A stretch of 64,000 bases of DNA from DASVEE01 sp036380735 (GTDB lineage Bacteria; Acidobacteriota; Thermoanaerobaculia; Gp7-AA8): assembly GCA_036380735.1 (NCBI GenBank), contig DASVEE010000058.1:1-64000 (forward strand), read 5' to 3'. Made by a program: the position numbers and the translations under genes. Numbering within the stretch: the first letter of the stretch is position 1; each line of letters starts with the position of its first letter. The notes beneath the pieces were generated by a model that was not told the origin of the DNA, searched no databases, and saw only the letters and a program-made list of their open reading frames with translations. Below are positions 8,830-15,842 of this stretch, in pieces.

Positions 8830-10191
8830 TCAGGTGCGATTTCTCACGTAGAGCACGATCTCGTCGGGCCGCCGTCCACGATCGTTCGGATTGACGACGA
8901 CGAGCTCCTCCCCCGCAACCACGAACTTCGCGTCCGCCTGAAACGAGTAGAGCGTGACGCCGCGCGACGGAATGAAGTCGGCGTCACTCTCGATCTTCTT
9001 GCGGCGTGCTCCCATCTCGCGACGGTCCCGCAGCGAAACGATGCGCGACCGGCTGCCGATGAGACTCGCGTCGACCCACGCGTCGGTGTCCGCCTCAGTG
9101 GCGCCCGACGCCATACGGACGCCGAGGATGAGCGAGCACGCGGCCCAGTCGGCGTCAAAAGAAAGACGAAACTCGTCGCCTTCGCGTGAAAACGGATAGG
9201 CCGTGTACGCCTCGGAGACGCCCTCATCGATGAAACGGGCGATGGCGAGACGGACGGGCTCGAACGTCGCCATGAGGTCGTTGTGGTCGTACGGCTCCAG
9301 CACCGGCGGGATCAGCGTGCGGCCGAGGCCGGCGACGTGTCCGAGGAGCGAGCAGAGGGTGAGATAGATGGAGAAAGGATGCGCGACGCCGCTGCGCAGC
9401 ACCGCTTCGTACGCCGGCAGCTCGCCGACGAGGCAGTGCACGAGCTGCTTCGTGTCGAGGAGTTGCGGGACGCGTGCGGCGGAGGAGGGTGCGCGGACCT
9501 GATCGGCGAGGAACATCGCCTTCTCGCGGATGCGCGTGGCGATGGAGAGACAGAGCTCGTAGAGCGAGGAGCCCGGCGTGACGCGCAGCCAGGGCGGCTC
9601 GAACCTGGTTTGCAGGAAAACCTCGTTGCGGTAAGCGACCTGCGCCAGCGGGAACGTCACGTACTTGGCCGGCGGGTCGTCGCCGGCGAGGAGATGCAGC
9701 TTCGGCTGGAGAACGGTCAGCGCGACCTCCCCTTCGCCCGTGTTCTCGTCGGCCAGCGGGCCGGCGTCGGCGAAGCCGAAGCGCTCCTTGAGCTCGAGAC
9801 CGCGGCCGCGCGCGGCGACGGCGAGATGGATCGTGAGCGGTTGCGCCTTCAGCTCGTCGACACGCGCGGTGAGGTCGAGCGAGAGATCGGCGCCGTCGCC
9901 CGCGCTGTGACTGACGACGAGACCGTCGGGCATCACGGCTTCGAGCTCTTCGATGCGGAGGACGCCGTCGAGCAGCTTCCCGGCATCGATGCGCACGTGA
10001 CGCACGCCCCAGTGGAACGGGGCGATGGCGGCGGAGTGGTAATGAAGGAGCGTCTCGTGGCGCAGCGCCTGCTGCTGGAAATGCTGCGGGGCGAGGAGCA
10101 TCCCCTCGTGCCACTGGATCGCCGGAGGCACGTCGCGCGCGGTGGTGGTGGCGCGCCCCTGCTTGCGGCGGATCGAAAGCGTATCGGTCAT
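8830..10191 (-). CDS. tssK: TssK, T6SS baseplate-to-membrane adaptor
   Basis: 453 residues from the ATG at 10191, which overlaps the tssJ stop (ATGA). The family start IQWHEGMLLAPQHFQQQALR is near residue 25, and LLHYHSAAIAPFHWGVRHVR follows, both strongly diagnostic of TssK (ImpJ/VasE). The C-terminal receptor-binding part includes GVTLYSFQADAKFVVAGEEL. TssK trimers connect the TssEFG wedges to TssL and TssM. An in-frame upstream extension of 58 codons overlaps tssJ, is Arg-rich and resembles no TssK, so it is rejected. The gap to tssL is ten bases. Confidence 0.96.
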   Translation of the reverse strand: MTDTLSIRRKQGRATTTARDVPPAIQWHEGMLLAPQHFQQQALRHETLLHYHSAAIAPFHWGVRHVRIDAGKLLDGVLRIEELEAVMPDGLVVSHSAGDGADLSLDLTARVDELKAQPLTIHLAVAARGRGLELKERFGFADAGPLADENTGEGEVALTVLQPKLHLLAGDDPPAKYVTFPLAQVAYRNEVFLQTRFEPPWLRVTPGSSLYELCLSIATRIREKAMFLADQVRAPSSAARVPQLLDTKQLVHCLVGELPAYEAVLRSGVAHPFSIYLTLCSLLGHVAGLGRTLIPPVLEPYDHNDLMATFEPVRLAIARFIDEGVSEAYTAYPFSREGDEFRLSFDADWAACSLILGVRMASGATEADTDAWVDASLIGSRSRIVSLRDRREMGARRKKIESDADFIPSRGVTLYSFQADAKFVVAGEELVVVNPNDRGRRPDEIVLYVRNRT

Positions 10192-10670
10192 TGGAGCGCC
10201 TCCACGGTGAGATCGCGCTCGCCGAGGACGAGGCGGAAGAGTTGCTGCGGATCGACGGCGGCGCGGTGCTCGCCGTCGGTGGCGTAATCGGCGAAGACGA
10301 TCACCATGACGGCGCCGGGGCGGTACGTCAGCGTGAGCGGCTCGACCTGCTGGCCCGGTACCCACTCACGCGCCTCGACCGCGAGCTGCTTCGGGTAGTC
10401 GCGGAGGAACTGCTCGCGCTTGGCGAACCACTCGGCGGACGGGATGGCGAGGAGCTTCTCGACGAGCTTCTTGTCGTAGACGATGAGGAGGTCGACGGCG
10501 ACCGGGCTGTCGAGGTTTGCGTCGGGAGCAACCTTGACTTCGACCGGCAGCTCGCCACCGAACATGCCTCGCACTTTCGGCCCGACCGAACAGGAAGCCG
10601 CGTAGAAAAGAAGCGCCGACGCAAACGCAAGGCGGAGAGCCGCCCACGCCCAGGGTGAATTGACTGTCAT
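10188..10670 (-). CDS. tssJ: TssJ, T6SS outer-membrane lipoprotein
   Basis: 160 residues from the ATG at 10670. The N-terminus has a signal peptide (about 1-26, ALRLAFASALLFYAASC) with a lipobox ending in Cys. It is followed by a beta-sandwich domain with V.V.....N.DS.PV.V...VY, the TssJ (SciN/Lip) pattern, and a C-terminal strand with a basic/acidic mix. TssJ tethers TssM to the outer membrane. It is the first gene of the visible operon. An alternative GTG start 33 bases upstream would put charged residues before the signal peptide and is less likely. No convincing ribosome site is visible before either start. Confidence 0.88.
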   Translation of the reverse strand: MTVNSPWAWAALRLAFASALLFYAASCSVGPKVRGMFGGELPVEVKVAPDANLDSPVAVDLLIVYDKKLVEKLLAIPSAEWFAKREQFLRDYPKQLAVEAREWVPGQQVEPLTLTYRPGAVMVIVFADYATDGEHRAAVDPQQLFRLVLGERDLTVEALQ

Positions 10671-10721
10671 AGGAGTCTTGGAGCTGTCCGATTCTCTCAC
10701 CACTAGGGGTGACTTGGACAG

Positions 10722-10759
10722 ACATTTCCCTACCCTGGATTCACCAACTAGGGAAAATG
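10722..10759. promoter_or_regulatory. Dyad upstream of tssJ, possible operator
   Basis: TTTCCCTA at 10725-10732 is matched by TAGGGAAA at 10749-10756 with a 16-base spacer. The match extends outward to ACATTT and AAATGT with a single-base bulge. It lies 55-86 bases upstream of the tssJ start. The size and symmetry suit a dimeric regulator, but I recognise no known operator and no sigma-54 consensus. Confidence 0.4.
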
Positions 10760-10815
10760 TTTACATCCGTGACTTCAGACGAGTCAGCGAGTTAGCGAGC
10801 TGAGGCTGTTTTCGC

Positions 10816-10980
10816 CTACTGCCGGAGGAACGGCTCCGTCGGCGGCGGCTCGGGCGGCGGAGCGGGCTGGTCGCCCCGGTCGGGACGCGGGGCCTCGATC
10901 GGAATCTGTTCCTGCTGCACGCGAGGCGGACGCGCGGGACGAAGGTGCGGGGGCAAATCCTCGGGGCGGGAACGCGGCAT
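10816..10980 (-). CDS. Possible 54-residue Pro-rich protein
   Basis: A short frame with an ATG start, rich in Pro, Arg, Glu and Gln, ending in a run of PPP and PPPT motifs. There is no signal peptide, no membrane segment and no recognised domain. It lies between the minisatellite region and tssJ on the same strand as the T6SS genes and could be the first gene of that operon. The amino-acid bias could equally come from GC-rich non-coding DNA. No clear ribosome site is visible, so this is a weak call. Confidence 0.25.
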   Translation of the reverse strand: MPRSRPEDLPPHLRPARPPRVQQEQIPIEAPRPDRGDQPAPPPEPPPTEPFLRQ

Positions 10981-11060
10981 GCGCAAAAGCGCAGCATTTC
11001 TTGCGCCACGTGCAAAAGGGGACGTGCGGGGCGCGACGCCACACCCGTGGCGTACAGGGT

Positions 11061-11638
11061 GACGATAGGACGAATAGGACCTATAGGACGAATGGGACGA
11101 ATGCGACCCCACCGCCCCGCCGCGGCGCAGGGGTGTGGACGTGCACACCTTCGGTGGCGCAGCGACACACCGCCGGTGTGCACGTGCGCACCCACGGTGG
11201 TGCAGTGACACACCCCTGGTGGTGCAACGACACACCCCGGGTGGTGCAACGACACACCCTGGGTGGTGCAACGACACACCCTGGGTGGTGCAACGACACA
11301 CCCATGGTGGTGCAGTGACACACCCTGGGTGGTGCAACGACACACCCTGGGTGGTGCAGTGACACACCCATGGTGTGCACGTGCGCACCCACGGTGGTGC
11401 AGTGACACACCACCGGTGTGGGCGTGCGCATCCGCCGGCGCGCAGTGCGCAACTTCGGTGTGCACGTGCGCATCGGCCGGCGCGCAGTGACACAACGCCG
11501 GTGTGGGCGTGCGCATCCGCCGGCGCGCAGTGCGCACTCCCGGTGTGCGCGTGCGCCTCGCGGTGGCGCGGCGTCACATGCCCGGGGGGCGGTGCCCCAT
11601 TCGTCCTATAGGTCCCGTCCTATCCGTCCTATCGTCAC
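11061..11638. repeat. Pair of 9-bp-unit arms enclosing a minisatellite
   Basis: The left arm (11061-11110) begins GTGACGATAGGACGAATAGG; the right arm (11597-11638) is its near-perfect reverse complement, ending CCTATCGTCAC. The two arms form an inverted repeat of roughly 42-48 bp around about 490 bp of minisatellite. The right arm abuts the stop codon of the flavoprotein gene at 11635, whose TGA is the start of TGACGATAGGAC. The structure looks like a small element with terminal inverted repeats, but there is no transposase. Confidence 0.85.
11131..11590. repeat. 22-bp minisatellite, about 20 units
   Basis: The central units read GGTGGTGCAACGACACACCC plus two bases (22 bp in total) and are nearly identical from about 11200 to 11360. 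Towards both ends they drift to forms such as GGTGTGCACGTGCGCACCCA and, on the right, GGTGTGGGCGTGCGCATCCG alternating with GCGCGCAGTGCGCA. Many units contain short palindromes (GTGCACGTGCGCAC). The period is not a multiple of three and the frames it opens on both strands have no start signals, so I treat it as non-coding. This accounts for most of the 960-bp gap between the flavoprotein gene and tssJ. Confidence 0.9.
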
Positions 11639-12657
11639 TCTGTGCGTCTCCGCCAGAACTCCCGGTCGGGCCAGCGCTGCTCCTGGCGGTAGAACCGCGC
11701 GCGCACCTCTAAATAGCTGGTGAACTCGTCTTCGATGTAGCGGCGGTAGCGGCGCAGCCCGGCGTCGTCGCCGCGCGTCAGCCAATCGCCCACCGCGTAC
11801 GCCGCAAAGATCCCCGACCGCAGCGCTTTGGTGATGCCCTGCGACGACAGCGGATCGAACCGCGACGCCGCGTCGCCGACCGCCAGCCAGTCCTCCCCTG
11901 CCGCGCGGTCGAGGCGTCGCGAATCCGCCGGGCGCATCACCACCGCCGACCCCTCGCCGCGGACCATCGCACCGATGTGCGCCGTCGTCTCCAGCAACTG
12001 CGTCCAGCAGGCCACATCCGCCAGCCTCAGGACGCGCGCGATGTCGGAATCCGTCATGCACGCCACCACCCGCTTCCCTTCCGGCAGCCCGGCCGTGTAC
12101 CACCAGCCGTCGGGGAACGCCTCCACGAACGTGCGCGGGTCGTCGGCGCCGTCGTCGAAGAAACGGACCGCCGCCACGAGGTGATCGGCGTTGACGAACG
12201 TCGCCCCGCGCCGCCGGGCGATCGTGGCGGAGCCGCCGGTGGCGTCGATGAGGAACCGCGCGTTGAGCGACTCCGAGGCGCGGCCGCCGCGCAGCACGGT
12301 CACGCCGCGCTGCTCCGCCTCGTCGGCCAGCATCGCGTCGAATGCCGTCCGGTCGAGGTGCCAGCCGTTGCCGCCCGTGGAGAAGACGTAGTCGTTGTCG
12401 ACGCGCGCGTGCGAGCCCCACGACGACACTGTCCCCGCGACCTCGCGATGCCCCTGCTCGACGAACGGGGTCCAGACGTCGAGGTGCTGGAGCAGTTGCC
12501 GGGCAATGGGAGGAAGGGTTTCGCCGACACGCGGCTCGTTGTAGAGCGACGCCTCCACCAGCGCGACCTTCAGCGCCGGCGCGTGGCTGCGCAACGACAG
12601 AGCCGTCGCGCAGCCTGCCGGACCGCCGCCGGCAATGGCCACATCACACTCGATCAA
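11635..12657 (-). CDS. FAD-dependent oxidoreductase, LodB-like (quinone-cofactor maturation)
   Basis: 340 residues from a TTG start at 12657. The Rossmann motif CDVAIAGGGPAGCATALSLR opens the protein and the motif RVGETLPP near residue 45 marks the tryptophan-halogenase/LodB-type flavoprotein group. GDAASRFDPLSSQGITKAL near residue 270 is the second FAD motif. In Marinomonas the flavoprotein LodB is needed to form the cysteine tryptophylquinone of the LodA oxidase. Here the same pairing is seen: a LodA-like gene lies two genes upstream on the same strand. The halogenase lysine motif was not seen. The start is set by the FAD fold and lies five bases after the preceding stop. Confidence 0.82.
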   Translation of the reverse strand: MIECDVAIAGGGPAGCATALSLRSHAPALKVALVEASLYNEPRVGETLPPIARQLLQHLDVWTPFVEQGHREVAGTVSSWGSHARVDNDYVFSTGGNGWHLDRTAFDAMLADEAEQRGVTVLRGGRASESLNARFLIDATGGSATIARRRGATFVNADHLVAAVRFFDDGADDPRTFVEAFPDGWWYTAGLPEGKRVVACMTDSDIARVLRLADVACWTQLLETTAHIGAMVRGEGSAVVMRPADSRRLDRAAGEDWLAVGDAASRFDPLSSQGITKALRSGIFAAYAVGDWLTRGDDAGLRRYRRYIEDEFTSYLEVRARFYRQEQRWPDREFWRRRTE

Positions 12658-12661
12658 CGCT

Positions 12662-13084
12662 TCAGGCCCGGACCGCGTAGAACGAGGCCACCACTCCCGC
12701 CGGCGAGACGCCGCCGGTCCCTGACGGATGCGGAATCGTCCGCACGATCGAGCCGACGATCGCCGGCACCTGCAGGTTCGCGGTGCTGTTCGGCCACACC
12801 GGCACCAGCCAGCCGATGTAGTCGTAGATCCACTCCGCGCCGCTGACGACGCCTTTCCCCTGGAAGCGGACCTGCATCGGCGACCCGTAGCCGAACGAGC
12901 CATGCAGGTCGAGCGACCATCCCGGCCCGCCGATCTTCCCGGTCAGCGTGTCGAACGAGTCGCCTTTGATGACCAGCTCCCCGAGGCCGAACTCCAGGTC
13001 GTTGAACGCCGTCTTCGGATTCGGATCGTTGAGCAGGCTGCGGTAAGTCCAGGTGCCGATGAAGGGGTTTTCATGTTTGGTCAT
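12662..13084 (-). CDS. Small unknown protein of the LodA/LodB-like cluster
   Basis: 140 residues starting MTKHENPFIGTWTYRSLLND, with no signal peptide and no membrane segment. The sequence is rich in Gly, Trp and alternating strands (FGLGELVIKGDSFDTLTGKI, GWSLDLHGSFGYGSPMQVRF), suggesting a small beta-barrel of lipocalin type; this is inference from pattern only. It lies between the LodA-like and LodB-like genes with a five-base gap to the latter, so it probably works with them, for example in cofactor maturation or as an accessory subunit. A GGAG site precedes the ATG. Confidence 0.8.
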   Translation of the reverse strand: MTKHENPFIGTWTYRSLLNDPNPKTAFNDLEFGLGELVIKGDSFDTLTGKIGGPGWSLDLHGSFGYGSPMQVRFQGKGVVSGAEWIYDYIGWLVPVWPNSTANLQVPAIVGSIVRTIPHPSGTGGVSPAGVVASFYAVRA

Positions 13085-13091
13085 GTCACAC

Positions 13092-13199
13092 TCCGTTTGC
13101 GTTGTCCGTTGTCCGTTGTCCGTTGTCCGTCCCGCCGCCCACGGACAACGGAAAACGGAAAACGGAAAACGCTCCAGTCGTCAGCCGTCAGGCGTCACT
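13092..13199. repeat. 7-bp-unit hairpin between the LodA-like gene and its neighbour
   Basis: On the plus strand four copies of TTGTCCG (13101-13130) are followed by a GC-rich loop and the reverse-complement run built of CGGACAA and CGGAAAA units (13141-13172). A second small array, three TGACGNC units on the minus strand (13175-13199), begins at the stop codon of the LodA-like gene. It lies inside an apparent operon and so could tune expression of the two downstream genes. Confidence 0.85.
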
Positions 13200-15828
13200 C
13201 TCTGCGCGTTCTCTCCACGCTGATGTACGGCGGGGGGTCGGCCGGCGGCACGGTGCTCGGTTTCGTGGTTCCTTTGGGATTGCGGATGACGAAGCTCAGG
13301 CGCCACCACTCCGTCACCATCTTCAGGTCACCGGCATTGGTCTGCGGCACGCCGGGGGTCCAGTCGAGCCACAGCGTGCTGCCGTCGGGTTGCAGCTCGT
13401 AGGTCTGCAGCGGGCGATGGGCCGGCCACCACAGCGTCTCCCAGATGCGCTGCTCGCGCTTCATGACGCCGTTCTTCTCGCTGTCGGGGTAGATGTTGTT
13501 CCACTCCTCGTACGTGATGTCGATCGTCTGCGTCGAGCATTCGTTGAAGTCGGCCTGCCACGGCAGCGCCATGTACTTGGTCAGGTCGCCCGGCTGCAGG
13601 CCGATGGTGAAGTCGTTGTCCTGCGAGAGGTCGGTGCCGGTGTACGAGGCGTAGTCGCCCTCACCGGTCGTCGTGCCGTTCGTGTTCGCGGTGGCCGGGG
13701 TCTGCGCGAAGCTGTAGAAGCCGGGATCGGCCTTGATGCGGTAGGGCTCCTTGTAGACGGCGGGGTTGCGCATGATCCAGCCGATCTCGCCGCCGGGACA
13801 GAAGGCGCCGCCGAGGAGGTTGGAGAGCACGCCGCGATCGAGATCGCGCCCCGTGCGGTTCACCCAGTTGGCCGTCGGCCACCAGAGGTTCACCTCGGTG
13901 ACCCATCCCTCCACCAGCTCGTTGTAGAACAGCCCTTCGGCCCACTGCTTCAATAGATAGAACTGGAAGTCGGTCAGGCGGAGGAACTTCGACGGCAGCG
14001 TGTTGGAGATGGGGTTGTCGCCGGCGAGCAGCGGCATGAGCGGCAGGTTGTAGACGCGGCTGCTCGGCTTGTCGCCGAGGAAGAAGTTGTTCTCTTCGCC
14101 GTGCTCGCGGACGAGGTCGAAGAGGAACTGCCGGTCGGCGCGATACGGATCGTACGTGTTGGTCTCGATGCAGTGCCGGCGGCACGACTCGAGGAGGCGT
14201 CCCGACTGGTACGCCGCGAGCTGCTCCAGCGTCAGCCGGCGCAATTCCGTCGCGCAGTCGGGCAACGCACCCGCGAGTTTGTCGAGCAGCGCGTTGACCT
14301 CGTCCTCCAGGTCACGCTTCGCCGACGCGTTCGCGCTGCCGCGCCACTGCTTCTGATATTCGTCGAAGCTTTCCGCGCTTGCGGCCGTCGCTTCGCCCGT
14401 CGTCGCGGTGGCGAACTTCGCCAGCGAGGCGCGGAGGTCCTGCTTGAAGTCCTCTGTGGCGCCGCCCGGAATCGCGCCGCCCGGAATCGCGCCGCCCTCG
14501 GCCGCGTCGCCGCTTTTCGCGCGTAACGCCGTCTTCGACGTGGCGGCCGAGGACTTCTCCAGCGTCGACAGCACCGGCGCGATCTTCTCGACGAACAGCT
14601 CGCCGCTGTGATGCTTCTCCAGGCAGCGTCGCTGGCAACGCTCCACGGCTTTCCAGTCGACCGTCGGCGGCACGCCGAGCTTGCACGGGTCGAACGTTCC
14701 GCGCGTCGATTGGTTGTGCGGGAAATTCGACTGCCCGAGGATGTTGCAGAGATAGGAGAACTGGTCGGGGCGGAAGAGCAGCGACCAGATGTCGCGGTAG
14801 AACCACGGCTTGTACGCGGGGTTCCAGCGCAACCGCCCGGCGCGCCACATCGTCAGCGCGGCCTGGTCGGTCGGATCGATGCGCTGCGGATTGTCGAACG
14901 TGCCCGCGGTGCCGTAGAGCTCCGGCCGCGTGGCGAACTCGCGGACGTTCATATCCTCGATGGCCTCGTCCGCCGTGATGATGTCGAGCACTTCCGGGAC
15001 GTACCCGGGATAGCCGACGACGCACCACGCCGGGTACTCGACGTCGACGAAACGCGTCGCCTGGACGAGCTGCGAGAACATCTCCAGACGCGCCATGACC
15101 GGGCCGTCCGAGGTGTCGTCGAACCAGCCGTCGTTGTTGGCGTATTCGTCGATGCGCGGCTGCCCGAAGTCGTCGTACAGATACGACCCCGAGTTGCCGT
15201 GGCCGCCGAGGACGAGCAGGCGTCCGCTGTCGTCGGTGATGAGCGAGCCGAGCGTGTCGATGTCGTTGGGCTTCAGCGGCGGCGGGAACGTCGGCGCGTA
15301 GATGTCGCCGCCATCGCGGTCGAATTCGGCCCGGCGCTGGTTCTTGTGGTCGACGACACGCGGCCCGGGATCGATGATCAGGCGCTGCCGCGCGGCGTCG
15401 CCCGTGACGTCGGCGTTGCGCCGCGGATGATCGGGGCCGTAGCCGTTCTCCCCTTCGAGCTGATTGAACTCGTACCAGACGGCTTTCTTGTTCGCGAGAT
15501 AGACGCGCCAGTGGATGTTGACGAGCGTGCCGGCGTTGCCGCCGCCCTCGACCTGGTCGCCGATCTTCAGCGGGCGCCCCTCGGGGCTCTTCTCGTCATA
15601 GACGTAGATCTGGAAGCGCGCGGCCTGACGCTTGATGCGCCCTTCCTTGTCCTTGAACCGCTTGACGCGCAGCTCGGTGACGCCGTCGGGGCCGACTTTC
15701 ACGTTCCCCTGGTCGTCACATTCGAGCGGCAGCGTCGCCGGCTCTTCGGGCGAGATGCAGAACGCGTCCGGACTGTTGCCGAGGCGCGCGATGCCGATGC
15801 CGGGATGAACTTTGTATTTGGCAGGCAT
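13195..15828 (-). CDS. LodA-like quinoprotein amino-acid oxidase (CTQ family)
   Basis: 877 residues from the ATG at 15828, with a GAGAGGAA site upstream. The N-terminus (KYKVHPGIGIARLGNSPDAF) and RLLVLGGHGNSGSYLYDD near 205 are typical of the LodA/GoxA family of L-amino-acid oxidases. In that family a Cys and a Trp are crosslinked into cysteine tryptophylquinone; the likely residues here are Cys677 in GGAFCPGGEIGW and Trp757 in LPWQADFNEC. LodA itself releases hydrogen peroxide and is antibacterial. Residues about 395-560 form a charged, Ala-rich insertion with a tandem AIPGG that makes the protein about 150 residues longer than LodA. The substrate cannot be told from sequence. It lies 14 bp after the tyrosinase gene. 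Confidence 0.88.
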   Translation of the reverse strand: MPAKYKVHPGIGIARLGNSPDAFCISPEEPATLPLECDDQGNVKVGPDGVTELRVKRFKDKEGRIKRQAARFQIYVYDEKSPEGRPLKIGDQVEGGGNAGTLVNIHWRVYLANKKAVWYEFNQLEGENGYGPDHPRRNADVTGDAARQRLIIDPGPRVVDHKNQRRAEFDRDGGDIYAPTFPPPLKPNDIDTLGSLITDDSGRLLVLGGHGNSGSYLYDDFGQPRIDEYANNDGWFDDTSDGPVMARLEMFSQLVQATRFVDVEYPAWCVVGYPGYVPEVLDIITADEAIEDMNVREFATRPELYGTAGTFDNPQRIDPTDQAALTMWRAGRLRWNPAYKPWFYRDIWSLLFRPDQFSYLCNILGQSNFPHNQSTRGTFDPCKLGVPPTVDWKAVERCQRRCLEKHHSGELFVEKIAPVLSTLEKSSAATSKTALRAKSGDAAEGGAIPGGAIPGGATEDFKQDLRASLAKFATATTGEATAASAESFDEYQKQWRGSANASAKRDLEDEVNALLDKLAGALPDCATELRRLTLEQLAAYQSGRLLESCRRHCIETNTYDPYRADRQFLFDLVREHGEENNFFLGDKPSSRVYNLPLMPLLAGDNPISNTLPSKFLRLTDFQFYLLKQWAEGLFYNELVEGWVTEVNLWWPTANWVNRTGRDLDRGVLSNLLGGAFCPGGEIGWIMRNPAVYKEPYRIKADPGFYSFAQTPATANTNGTTTGEGDYASYTGTDLSQDNDFTIGLQPGDLTKYMALPWQADFNECSTQTIDITYEEWNNIYPDSEKNGVMKREQRIWETLWWPAHRPLQTYELQPDGSTLWLDWTPGVPQTNAGDLKMVTEWWRLSFVIRNPKGTTKPSTVPPADPPPYISVERTRRE

Positions 15829-15842
15829 GTCCGTTCCTCTCC

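Noticed and set aside
10192..10365. N-terminal extension of TssK
   Set aside because: It overlaps tssJ out of frame, is Arg-rich and unlike TssK; the ATG at 10191 overlapping the tssJ stop is the normal arrangement.
10761..11577. Long open frames rich in Cys, His and Thr across the 22-bp repeats
   Set aside because: They exist on both strands, arise from the repeat composition and lack ribosome sites or domains.
11131..11590. Direct repeats resembling a CRISPR array
   Set aside because: Units of 22 bp follow each other without unique spacers, and no cas genes are present.
11061..11638. Insertion sequence with terminal inverted repeats
   Set aside because: The enclosed DNA is a minisatellite with no transposase gene, and the arms match the intergenic 9-bp-unit family found elsewhere as simple hairpins.
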